The notes under the pieces were generated by a model. The model saw only the letters and a program-made list of their open reading frames with translations. It did no database searches and was not told the origin of the DNA. Below are positions 8,015 through 14,541 of a DNA stretch of 24,632 nucleotides, in pieces. Source of the DNA: an uncultured Eubacteriales bacterium (GTDB taxonomy: Bacteria > Bacillota > Clostridia > Christensenellales > CAG-917); the NCBI GenBank assembly GCA_900549225.1, contig URNP01000018.1, forward strand, positions 1 through 24,632. Direction: 5' to 3'. The first letter of the stretch is position 1. Each line of letters begins with the position of its first letter. The position numbers were made by a program, and so were the translations under genes.

Positions 8015-9181
8015 ATGGACAGAATTTATCTCGATCATGCGGCAACTACGCCGCTATCGCAAAAAGCGTTTGCGGCTATGAAGCCTTACTTTACCGACGT
8101 TTTCGGCAATCCGAACTCTCAACACGTTTTCGGACGCGAAGGCGCAAAGGCTGTCAACGACGCAAGACAATTGCTTGCAAATTGCATCGGTGCAAAACCG
8201 AGTGAGATTTATTTCACCTCTTGCGGTACGGAAGCGGACAACTGGGCTGTAAAAGGCACTGCGCTTCAAAATATCGCAAAAGGCAAACATATCATCACGT
8301 CCGTCATCGAGCACCCCGCAATTTATACGACTTGCAAACAACTTGAAAAATACGGTTGGGAAGTGACCTATCTTCCCGTCGACAACGAGGGATTCGTATC
8401 TCCCGAAGATCTTGAAAAAGCAATCCGTCCAGACACCGTGCTTGTGAGCATTATGTTTGCAAACAACGAGATCGGCACGGTCGAGCCTATACAAGAATTA
8501 TGCAAAATTGCGCATAAACACGACGTATTGTTCCATACCGACGCCGTTCAAGCCACCGGCGCGATCAAGTACGACGTCAAGGAATTGGGCGTTGATATGC
8601 TCTCTATGTCCGCACATAAGTTCTACGGACCGAAGGGCATGGGCATGCTCTACGTCAGAAACGGTATTCGTATCGAAAAGTTCCTCACGGGCGGCGAACA
8701 GGAAAGAGCGCATCGTGGCGGCACGACGAACGTGCCCGGTGTGGTCGGCATGGCAACGGCTCTCGACGAGGCGCTTCAAACGATCGAAGAGGACGACAAG
8801 TACGTTGCTTCGCTCAGAGATCACTTCGTAGAGCGCGTGCTTAACGAAATCGATGATATCTACTACAACGGCGCAAAAGACACCACAAAACGTCTTCCCA
8901 ACAACGCAAACTTCAGTTTCCGCTATATCGAAGGCGAGTCCATTCTGTTCTCGCTTGACCTTGCGGGAATCAGCGCGTCGTCGGGTTCTGCGTGCTCGTC
9001 GGGTTCGCTTGAACCGTCAAGAACGTTGCTTGCAATCGGAGTTCCCGTCGGTACGGCTCACGGATCTATCAGATTCACCTTTGGCAAACACAATACTATG
9101 GAAGAGGTTGACTACACCGTTGACGAACTCGTCAAGATCGTCAAGAGATTGAGAGATATGTCGCCGCTTTACAAAAAGTGA
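8015..9181 (+). CDS. nifS: Cysteine desulfurase, NifS/IscS class
   Basis: This PLP enzyme takes sulfur from L-cysteine, giving alanine and a protein persulfide for Fe-S cluster assembly and other thio-products. From ATG 8015 it has 388 aa. Seen: YLDHAATTP at the N-terminus, NNEIGTVEP, HTDAVQATG (Asp176), PLP lysine Lys202 in SAHKFYGPKG, RGGTTNV, and the class I active-site loop SGSACSSGS with catalytic Cys327. These align closely with E. coli IscS Lys206 and Cys328. A TTG at 7988 would add nine basic residues, but the ATG has an A-rich AAAGG at 8005-8009 and fits family starts. It lies 81 nt before the scaffold gene nifU. It could equally be named iscS. Confidence 0.95.
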   Translation: MDRIYLDHAATTPLSQKAFAAMKPYFTDVFGNPNSQHVFGREGAKAVNDARQLLANCIGAKPSEIYFTSCGTEADNWAVKGTALQNIAKGKHIITSVIEHPAIYTTCKQLEKYGWEVTYLPVDNEGFVSPEDLEKAIRPDTVLVSIMFANNEIGTVEPIQELCKIAHKHDVLFHTDAVQATGAIKYDVKELGVDMLSMSAHKFYGPKGMGMLYVRNGIRIEKFLTGGEQERAHRGGTTNVPGVVGMATALDEALQTIEEDDKYVASLRDHFVERVLNEIDDIYYNGAKDTTKRLPNNANFSFRYIEGESILFSLDLAGISASSGSACSSGSLEPSRTLLAIGVPVGTAHGSIRFTFGKHNTMEEVDYTVDELVKIVKRLRDMSPLYKK

Positions 9182-9262
9182 GTGGGCGCTTGCAATCGGC
9201 GATAAAGTCAAATCACAAAACGGAATAAATTTTTTAAGGCATAGCCTTCAAGGAGTATATAT

Positions 9263-9649
9263 ATGTACAACGAAAAAGTTATGGAAGTTTTCAAAAATCC
9301 TCAACATATGGGCGAAGTTGAAAACTACAACGCAATCGGCACTGTAGGCAACGAAGTTTGCGGAGATATTATGCAAATCACGATGCGTATCGAAGACAAC
9401 GTAATCAAGGATGCAAAGTTCAAGACGTTTGGTTGCGCTGCGGCAGTTGCATCGAGTTCTACCGCAACTGGTATGATTATCGGCAAAACCATTGAAGAAG
9501 CGCTCAAACTCACCAATAAGCAAGTTATAGAGGAACTCAACGGTCTTCCTCCGCAAAAGATTCACTGCTCGGTGCTTGCAGAGGACGCAATCCGTATGGC
9601 AATCGATTCTTACCTCAAAGGTGAAGTTCCTCAAAAGGAAACCATCTAA
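9263..9649 (+). CDS. nifU: Fe-S cluster assembly scaffold, NifU N-domain/IscU type
   Basis: The scaffold receives sulfur from the cysteine desulfurase and iron to build a transient [2Fe-2S] or [4Fe-4S] cluster for transfer to apo-proteins. 128 aa is a single IscU-like domain; the C-terminal domains of classical NifU are absent, as is usual in Clostridia. The three cluster cysteines are present: Cys33 with Asp35 in NEVCGDIM, Cys58 in TFGCAAA, Cys102 in KIHCSVLAED. ATG at 9263 has AAGGAG at 9250-9255. A small hairpin (AAGGC 9236-9240 with GCCTT 9244-9248) lies just ahead of the ribosome binding site. A strong terminator follows. Confidence 0.95.
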   Translation: MYNEKVMEVFKNPQHMGEVENYNAIGTVGNEVCGDIMQITMRIEDNVIKDAKFKTFGCAAAVASSSTATGMIIGKTIEEALKLTNKQVIEELNGLPPQKIHCSVLAEDAIRMAIDSYLKGEVPQKETI

Positions 9650-9676
9650 CAAGATAAGATAACCGAATCAATCGAT

Positions 9677-9707
9677 AATCCGCATAGATTATATGCGGAT
9701 TTTTTTT
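9677..9707 (+). terminator. Rho-independent terminator of nifS-nifU
   Basis: AATCCGCATA (9677-9686) pairs perfectly with TATGCGGATT (9692-9701) around loop GATTA; the T run continues to 9707. Textbook structure 28 nt after the nifU stop. Confidence 0.95.
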
Positions 9708-9825
9708 CGTGATTTTCAGGAAGATGAAAGGGTAGAGATGCCAATCGTTTCTAATTTGTCAAAATACGATAAGTGTCGTAAATGTCGATTTTCGGAGTAA
9801 ATTAAGCAAAAATGTCGTATTAAAT

Positions 9826-9870
9826 ACACAAATCGTGTATTATTCGATGAATTTAATACACGATTTGTGT
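9826..9870. repeat. 17-bp perfect inverted repeat in an AT-rich spacer
   Basis: Bases 9826-9842 and 9854-9870 are perfect reverse complements (17 bp, 11-nt loop). The left arm is part of a second, smaller palindrome (AATACAC 9823-9829 with GTGTATT 9835-9841), so two exclusive folds exist. It lies about 30 nt beyond the stop of the minus-strand 44-aa gene and could end that transcript, though only a short T-rich stretch follows. It could also be an operator. The wider spacer 9708-9901 also has three TGTCG motifs (9774, 9783, 9813) and no supported gene. Confidence 0.75.
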
Positions 9871-9901
9871 TGTAGAGGATAAATGAATTTTGACTTCTTA
9901 T

Positions 9902-10036
9902 TTACATAATAATGTCTTCGATTTTGTTTACAAAGGCACGTTTTGCTTTTTTAAGCGAATTGTTCGACATACTGCAATATAGTGCTGTAGCGGTAACCAA
10001 CCCAAGCATTGTGCCAATTACAAGTGAATTTTTCAT
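9902..10036 (-). CDS. Small single-pass membrane protein, 44 aa
   Basis: The ATG (10034-10036 on the plus strand) has a perfect AGGAGG at 10044-10049 spaced 7 nt, the main reason to accept this gene. The product has a hydrophobic segment of about 18 residues (VIGTMLGLVTATALYCSM) followed by a basic tail (LKKAKRAFVNKIEDIIM), so one membrane helix with a short charged tail. Size and layout resemble small YtxH-like stress-associated membrane proteins, but similarity is too weak to name it. It diverges from the lipoprotein gene at 10179. A weak promoter candidate, TTGCCT (10120-10125) and TATACC (10096-10101) on the minus strand with 18-bp spacing, precedes it. The frame is open further upstream, but without a ribosome binding site. 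Confidence 0.75.
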   Translation of the reverse strand: MKNSLVIGTMLGLVTATALYCSMSNNSLKKAKRAFVNKIEDIIM

Positions 10037-10144
10037 TTCGTTGCCTCCTGTTATTATTGTTTGCAACTCGTATCGCTTTATGAATGGGAAAATTTGGTAT
10101 ATGAGTTTTGGTAAAACGTAGGCAAAACGGTCAGATATTTGCGA

Positions 10145-10172
10145 TTGACAAATAATCATTTGGATTTATAAT
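10145..10172 (+). promoter_or_regulatory. Consensus promoter abutting the lipoprotein ATG
   Basis: TTGACA at 10145-10150, 16-bp spacer, TATAAT at 10167-10172. The ATG of the next gene is at 10179, only 6 nt after the -10 box, so transcription should begin at or within a base or two of the start codon. No Shine-Dalgarno sequence is present. This implies a leaderless mRNA. Confidence 0.82.
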
Positions 10173-10178
10173 ATACCT

Positions 10179-10655
10179 ATGAGAAAAAAGTTGATTTTGT
10201 CGATAACATGCGTTTTGCTCGCTTGCGTTTTGCTTGCTAGTCTTACTTCGTGTATGAAAATCGGCATGAAACAAAACTCAATCGAATCTCGGCTCAAAGA
10301 AGTCGGCGCAAGCATTTCCTACGAGCGCACGACGCCCATGACGAACGGCTCGAAGGGCTATTCTTTCGAGGATTTGATTCTGTCCGAGAAATCCTACACA
10401 TACACGGTCGATTCTCAAGAAGTTGAACTCACCCAGCAGTTGTACGTAATCTTCTGCGGTGACGACGAATCCGCAGATTTTGCCGAATCTGCTTGCAAAG
10501 AGTATGTTTCCAAGTATTCCACCGACAATGTCGCCGACCTCGTTTCTCCTCAAGACCCCGAATCGCCCAAACTTTATAAGTGGAACGTTTATCGCTACGA
10601 TAGAGTGGTGATGTGTGGGTATTATGAGTTGTTGACTATTGCTCGCAACTACTAA
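10179..10655 (+). CDS. Small secreted lipoprotein of unknown function
   Basis: 158 aa. The N-terminus is a lipoprotein signal peptide: MRKK, a hydrophobic stretch to about residue 22, and lipobox LTSC with Cys25 as the predicted lipidated residue. The mature part is about 133 aa, mostly polar, with no other membrane segment and no domain I recognise; it contains two further cysteines before the C-terminal tyrosine-rich YRYDRVVMCGYYELL. The start is fixed by the signal peptide although no ribosome binding site precedes it; the promoter ends 6 nt upstream. The stop codon TAA is also the first triplet of a structured repeat element. It is monocistronic as far as seen. Function unknown. Confidence 0.88.
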   Translation: MRKKLILSITCVLLACVLLASLTSCMKIGMKQNSIESRLKEVGASISYERTTPMTNGSKGYSFEDLILSEKSYTYTVDSQEVELTQQLYVIFCGDDESADFAESACKEYVSKYSTDNVADLVSPQDPESPKLYKWNVYRYDRVVMCGYYELLTIARNY

Positions 10656-10775
10656 ACGGCGCTATTGAGCGAATAACTGCGGCAGAACCCGTCTCCTAAA
10701 CAGTCACGTACGACAAGTACGCTCATGTCTATGAGGCGGGCTCTTTCTTGTTCTTCATCTCAATATCGCCGTTTA
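10653..10775 (+). repeat. Structured hairpin repeat, family A, full copy 1
   Basis: A 123-nt imperfect palindrome. Outer helix TAAACGGCG (10653-10661) with CGCCGTTTA (10767-10775); a C/T mismatch; TATTGAG (10663-10669) with CTCAATA (10759-10765); an internal loop with left strand CGAATAACTGCGGC (10670-10683) and right strand TTCTTGTTCTTCAT (10745-10758); inner helix 10684-10695 with 10733-10744 (one mismatch, one G-T); apical hairpin CGTAC (10707-10711) with GTACG (10717-10721). The full copy at 19668-19792 has the same plan with compensatory changes. The first three bases are the stop codon of the lipoprotein gene. Confidence 0.85.
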
Positions 10776-10793
10776 ATTTATACAGTCATTATT

Positions 10794-10898
10794 AGTGCCT
10801 AACTTTGTCGGCATTCCTTGTCTGCCAACTCATTTACGCCTAGTAAATTGGGGTTGTCATTCAAGGGATGCTTTCGCGTTATGCATCGATTTGGCACT
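10794..10898 (+). repeat. Structured repeat related to family A
   Basis: Outer pairing AGTGCC (10794-10799) with GGCACT (10893-10898); middle helix GCATTCCTTG (10811-10820) with CAAGGGATGC (10862-10871), one G-T pair; apical hairpin ATTTAC (10832-10837) with GTAAAT (10843-10848). Its centre, ACTCATTTACGC followed by GTAAATT and GGGTTG, is shared with the apex of the 19668-19792 copy, but the conserved internal-loop strands of family A are missing. It may be a subfamily or a mosaic. Confidence 0.65.
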
Positions 10899-10918
10899 GT
10901 TTAGTTATAGACCTTTTA

Positions 10919-10976
10919 TGAGCGAATAACTGCGCAGAACCGCCTCCTAAACGGTCACGTACGGCAAGTACGCTTC
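10919..10976 (+). repeat. Family A repeat, left half only
   Basis: From GAGCGAATAACTGC onward this copy is nearly identical to 10667-10725: AGAACC, CTCCTAAAC, GGTCACGTACGG and the apical hairpin CGTAC/GTACG are all retained, with a few small indels. The right arm is absent; an unrelated terminator begins 12 nt later. It is a truncated copy in direct orientation about 250 nt after copy 1. Confidence 0.8.
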
Positions 10977-10987
10977 AGTTTATAAAA

Positions 10988-11030
10988 CCTAAAACACTTT
11001 TCTGAAAAGAGAGGGGTTTTGGTTTTTTTT
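10988..11030 (+). terminator. Terminator at the end of the repeat cluster
   Basis: CC-AAAAC (10988-10995, one bulged T) pairs with GTTTTGG (11016-11022); an inner CTTTT (10997-11001) with AAAAG (11005-11009) extends the stem, and eight T follow at 11023-11030. It would stop plus-strand transcription coming from the lipoprotein gene through the repeats. The remainder, 11031-11096, shows nothing I recognise. Confidence 0.75.
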
Positions 11031-11096
11031 GGATTGAGAGAAAAATGGTTGTTGAGATTTTGGAATTAGCCTTATATGATTCCATATCAACGTAAT

Positions 11097-11133
11097 AAAA
11101 AAGGAAAGCCCCACAAAACGTGGGGTCTTTCCT
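11097..11133 (-). terminator. Terminator of the minus-strand protease gene
   Basis: On the minus strand AGGAAAG plus CCCCAC pairs with GTGGGG plus CTTTCCT (plus coordinates 11127-11133, 11109-11114, 11120-11125, 11102-11108) with one bulge and a 5-nt loop, then a T run (A at 11097-11102 on plus). Strong intrinsic terminator about 65 nt after the protease stop. Confidence 0.9.
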
Positions 11134-11134
11134 C

Positions 11135-11214
11135 GCCGGCATAGGGAGGATAAAAAAAAGTGCCGGCTATAATTGGGGAGATGAAGTTGGGGTGAATCTC
11201 AGATCGTGAGATTC
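11135..11214. other. Two inverted repeats around the protease 3' end
   Basis: GCCGGCA (11135-11141) is repeated inversely as TGCCGGC (11161-11167), with a 19-nt loop holding eight consecutive A (plus strand). GAATCTCA (11194-11201) pairs with TGAGATTC (11207-11214) across the protease stop codon. In the minus-strand transcript they would give two hairpins before the main terminator, plausibly 3'-end protection. Confidence 0.6.
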
Positions 11215-12368
11215 AAGTTTTGCTTGAGTTGATTGTTCGCTTTTTGCGACGCCCAGCCAACAAAAGTTCTTATGGTGTTGACGTCGAGTGCAAAGCCCAT
11301 ATTGTCAATGCTTTCGTCAACGAGTTTGGATTCTACGATTCCGACGACGTTGCCGAGGATATCGATCATCGGTCCGCCGCTGTTTCCGCCGTTGACCGCA
11401 GCGTCCGTCATTACAAACGTGCCTGCGCCCCAACTGGAAATCGAGATTCCAATTTGTGATATATTGCCTGTCGATATGCTGTTTGTCGACCCTACGCCTT
11501 CGGGATTGCCTATCAAGGCGACTTCCGAACCTCTTTTTGCGTTGTTAATCGCAATCGTGAGGGAGGGGTGTGTTTCGTTTGACGGTTGCTCGTCGATCAC
11601 GCTAGAGGCATTCGTCTTGTTGATTTTGCCTGAGATTCTGAGCAATGCGATATCGGGTTGATCGGACTCTGCGTCCAAATGATCGCCGTTATATGCGCCG
11701 TAAGCAACGATTTCAAGTCTGTAATAACTTGACGTGTCACCGTCGAACATACAGATTATCGTGCCGTAGGATTCCCATTGATAAGTCACTTTCCCGAATC
11801 CGAACGGATAACCGGATTGTTGAGTTTTGCTGGCCTCGTATCTTACGCAGTGTGCGTTGGTGAGAACGTAGCGATAATGGGATTCGTCCGTCGAGTCGGT
11901 GATAAGAAAACCGCTTGCGATACCGTTGTACGAAGTCGTCGTCGGATTGACGTCTGAATCTTTGTACATATACAGTCTTGCGACCGACGCGGCTTTTGCG
12001 TTTGCGACCTTTCCTACCGAAGTGTTGAGTGCTTCAATTGCCTTTTGTGCGGCGGAGTTGGTCACGTCCTCGACTATATCTTTATCTTTGAGAGCGTCTT
12101 CAATTGCTTTTTGATACTGCTCTTCCATATCGGCAGAGAATTGTTGCCTCATTGAGGAAACGTATTCTTCGGCAATAGTTTGTTTCAGGCTTGCAAGAAC
12201 GATTACGTTCACAAGCACGACGACACTCATCACAACTGCGAGCACCACGCATATGATTCCTACCGGGCCGAGTTTGTTGTTGTGTTTCGGCGACGGAGTG
12301 TGATATACGGGCGTATGTTCGGGTTGCGAATTTCTTTGATCGTCAAAGAAATTGTTAAAATCGTCCAT
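11199..12368 (-). CDS. Membrane-anchored trypsin-like serine protease, PDZ-less
   Basis: 389 aa. A short cytoplasmic Asn/Asp/Gln-rich N-terminus (MDDFNNFFDD), one transmembrane segment (about 34-60), a charged, probably coiled region (about 62-120), then a chymotrypsin-fold protease domain outside the cell. Catalytic triad: His173 in LTNAHCV, Asp239 in DIALLRI, Ser330 in NGGNSGGPM; LIGNPEGVGSTNSISTGNIS is the usual HtrA/S1C stretch. Unlike HtrA/DegP no PDZ domain follows: the protein ends about 60 residues after the serine. Two segments between His and Asp are longer than in HtrA. ATG with AAAGGAG (12377-12383 on plus) and its own promoter; followed by a terminator, so monocistronic. A role in surface protein quality control or processing is likely, but the substrate is unknown. 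Confidence 0.9.
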   Translation of the reverse strand: MDDFNNFFDDQRNSQPEHTPVYHTPSPKHNNKLGPVGIICVVLAVVMSVVVLVNVIVLASLKQTIAEEYVSSMRQQFSADMEEQYQKAIEDALKDKDIVEDVTNSAAQKAIEALNTSVGKVANAKAASVARLYMYKDSDVNPTTTSYNGIASGFLITDSTDESHYRYVLTNAHCVRYEASKTQQSGYPFGFGKVTYQWESYGTIICMFDGDTSSYYRLEIVAYGAYNGDHLDAESDQPDIALLRISGKINKTNASSVIDEQPSNETHPSLTIAINNAKRGSEVALIGNPEGVGSTNSISTGNISQIGISISSWGAGTFVMTDAAVNGGNSGGPMIDILGNVVGIVESKLVDESIDNMGFALDVNTIRTFVGWASQKANNQLKQNLNLTI

Positions 12369-12388
12369 ACCCTTTGCTCCTTTGTTAT

Positions 12389-12416
12389 CTTATACCAAAA
12401 TAGTATGTTCTGACAA
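12389..12416 (-). promoter_or_regulatory. Promoter of the protease gene
   Basis: On the minus strand TTGTCA (plus 12411-12416), 16-bp spacer, TATAAG (plus 12389-12394). The predicted start is just ahead of the AAAGGAG ribosome binding site, giving a very short leader. Confidence 0.6.
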
Positions 12417-12484
12417 TTAAATTTTCATTAAATTTTGCAATTTTTTTTGAAAATTTTTTCCAAAAGCCAAAAAGTCGGCAAAAG

Positions 12485-12513
12485 TTGACAAAATGAACAA
12501 TATATAATAGAAT
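12485..12513 (+). promoter_or_regulatory. Promoter of the degV-apbE operon
   Basis: TTGACA at 12485-12490, 17-bp spacer, TAGAAT at 12508-12513. A perfect TATAAT at 12503-12508 also exists but would be only 12 bp from this -35 box. It diverges from the protease promoter; no operator is obvious between them. Confidence 0.68.
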
Positions 12514-12590
12514 CATTTTATCGATACTACAATATTACTATGCGTTTTGGCTCTAGATAGACGAGTTGCAAGACGAAGAGGAGAAAAGAT

Positions 12591-13448
12591 ATGGCAGCGA
12601 TTTTCTGCGATACCGATTGCGAACTTTGGTACACTCACGCCCGTGAATTGAATCTTGAAGTCATTCGCATGCCCTACATTATCGACGGAGAAGAAAAGCT
12701 TTGCGATCTCGGCGAAGAAACCGATTCTCACGAGTTCTACGAGAAGATGAGAAACGGCGCAAGCGCCTCTACCGCAGGACTCAATCAACAGATATATTAC
12801 GATACGTTCGAGCCTTTCTTCAAAAAAGGCGAGGATATTTTGTACATAGCGTTCTCGTCAAAACTTTCGGGAACTTTTGAATATCTCGAACTCGCTCTTG
12901 CGGATCTTCGCAAGCAGTATCCGGGTGTGAAATTCAGAAGGTTCGATACGCTCAACATTTGTATGGGCGCAGGACTTCTCGTTTATATGGCGGGCAAGTA
13001 TTGCAGAGAACACGGCGACGATATCGACGCAACGTACGAATACCTCGAAAGAAACGTCAAAAAAGTCGGCATTTACTTTGTCGTTGACGATATGAAATAT
13101 CTTGCGCGCGGCGGAAGAATTTCGCCTGCGAAAGCAAAAATCGGCAACTTGATGAATATCAAGCCCGTGTTGACGGTCGAGGACGGAAAACTCGACGTAT
13201 GCGCAAAGCAGAACGGCACGAAAAAAGCCTACAAGTATATGCTTGACGTTTTTGCAAGCACATACGAGAACATCGACGACGCACCGGTGGTTATCGTTGA
13301 CGCAGACTGCGGAGATATTGCCGACGCTTTTGAAGAGAAAGTGAGAGAAATTCAGCCAAAGGCAACGATTTGGCGTCAGCCTATCGGTCCGGTCATCGGC
13401 GCGCATGCGGGTCCCGGTACGCTCGGTTTGATTTTTACGAGAAAATAA
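12591..13448 (+). CDS. DegV family protein (FakB-like fatty acid binding)
   Basis: DegV/FakB proteins hold a single fatty acid; characterised FakB proteins present it to the kinase FakA for phosphorylation and entry into phospholipid synthesis. 285 aa, typical. Seen: an N-terminal FCDTDCEL strand where family members have D-S/T-x-x-D/C, the NGASASTAGLN stretch at the ligand pocket, IAFSSKLSGTFE, YLARGGRIS, the LMNIKPVLTVEDGKL segment and C-terminal GPVIGAHAGPGTLGL, all family motifs. ATG at 12591 with GAGGAG at 12578-12583. It leads an operon with apbE and two membrane protein genes, 29 nt before apbE. No FakA gene is in the window, so the ligand and the link with its neighbours are unproven. 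Confidence 0.92.
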   Translation: MAAIFCDTDCELWYTHARELNLEVIRMPYIIDGEEKLCDLGEETDSHEFYEKMRNGASASTAGLNQQIYYDTFEPFFKKGEDILYIAFSSKLSGTFEYLELALADLRKQYPGVKFRRFDTLNICMGAGLLVYMAGKYCREHGDDIDATYEYLERNVKKVGIYFVVDDMKYLARGGRISPAKAKIGNLMNIKPVLTVEDGKLDVCAKQNGTKKAYKYMLDVFASTYENIDDAPVVIVDADCGDIADAFEEKVREIQPKATIWRQPIGPVIGAHAGPGTLGLIFTRK

Positions 13449-13477
13449 TTTAAAATACACGGCAAGAGGACGAAATC

Positions 13478-14524
13478 TTGAAAAAGTTCAGACCGGTTTT
13501 GGTTCTCATATGTTTGATTATTTGTATTGCTTCGCTTACGGCTTGCAGCAGAGCGGAGCAATTTTTCGTATACGGTACGAATCTCGAAATACAGTCAAAG
13601 GGCATAAAGTCTTCCCAAACGATAAGCGCGATTCACTCTTATATCGCATCGCTCGAGGACGTGCTTTCGGCAACGCAGGAAGGGAGCGATATATACAACG
13701 TGAATCATTCTAAAGCGGGCGTTGCGATTGAGTGCAGCGACGTGACTATGCAGATTATGCGCGTTGCGTATTACGTTTTCGAGGAGTCGGACGGGGCATA
13801 CGATCCGTCCGTTTATCCGCTCGTCAGACTTTGGAAATTTTCGGGAGATTTGTATTCGCAAAATATCGATAGCACTCCCACCGACGATGAGATCGAAAAA
13901 ACTATGAAAGTCGTGGGGCTCGACAGGGCGTTTGCAATCGACTTTGACAACAATACCATAACGAAACTTATCGACGGCGCTATGCTCGATTTCGGCGGAG
14001 TGGCAAAGGGGTACGCCGTCGAAAAATCGTTGTCGCTTGCAAACGATCAGACGCTTGTGAATCTCGGCGGCAATATCGGCGCCGTGAGGGGAAGTTTCAA
14101 CGTCGGCATAGCAAATCCCGATCGCAAGGGCAGAGAGTTCATTACGCCGTACTATGCAAAGTTCCGTCTCGGCGACGGAGAGTGTGTGTCTACGAGCGGT
14201 GACTACGAAAGATATTATTGCATTTCGGACGGCACGCACGAGGCGATACATCATCACATTATCAATCCGTTTACGGGAAAGCCCGCAGACACGAGCGGTG
14301 AAAACGGCGTAGTGTCTTGCTCGGTTGTCACGGACAAAGGCGCGCTCGGCGACGCGGTTGCCACTGCGGTGGTGGTTCTCGGCAAAGAAAAGGGCGTCGC
14401 TCTTATGCAAAAACTCGGATTGAAAGGGCTTATTATCGACGGAAATATGAATTCGCAAGAAGTGGGCGATTTTGAAGTTGAATTGAAAACTTCCACGTTT
14501 ATCGTATCGGAAGATATAGATTAA
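13478..14524 (+). CDS. apbE: FAD:protein FMN transferase, lipoprotein
   Basis: ApbE moves FMN from FAD onto a Thr/Ser of extracytoplasmic flavoproteins through a phosphoester bond. 348 aa. Lipoprotein signal peptide with lipobox LTAC (Cys23), so it acts outside the membrane. Family motifs: DGAYDPSVYPLVRLWKF (105-121), MLDFGGVAKGYAVEKS (169-184), VNLGGNI (194-200), VSTSGDYERYY (237-247), HHIINPFTGKPAD (259-271) and TDKGALGDAVATAVVVLG (285-302) with metal-site Asp292 and Thr296. The start is TTG 13478, with AGAGGA at 13465-13470 and the signal peptide fixing the frame. It is followed within 20 nt by NusG-II and Gx-family membrane protein genes, a trio found in flavin-based electron-transfer and Rnf-related loci. 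No flavinylated target is visible here. Confidence 0.95.
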   Translation: MKKFRPVLVLICLIICIASLTACSRAEQFFVYGTNLEIQSKGIKSSQTISAIHSYIASLEDVLSATQEGSDIYNVNHSKAGVAIECSDVTMQIMRVAYYVFEESDGAYDPSVYPLVRLWKFSGDLYSQNIDSTPTDDEIEKTMKVVGLDRAFAIDFDNNTITKLIDGAMLDFGGVAKGYAVEKSLSLANDQTLVNLGGNIGAVRGSFNVGIANPDRKGREFITPYYAKFRLGDGECVSTSGDYERYYCISDGTHEAIHHHIINPFTGKPADTSGENGVVSCSVVTDKGALGDAVATAVVVLGKEKGVALMQKLGLKGLIIDGNMNSQEVGDFEVELKTSTFIVSEDID

Positions 14525-14541
14525 GTGCTTGTTTGGTGATT

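Noticed and set aside
10653..10775. Integron attC-like recombination sites
   Set aside because: Size, hairpin form and placement at stop codons recall attC, but the conserved RYYYAAC and GTTRRRY ends are missing, and no integron integrase or cassette array is present.
10656..11030. CRISPR array
   Set aside because: The repeats are about 120 nt, imperfect, few and unevenly spaced, without unique spacers; no cas gene is nearby.
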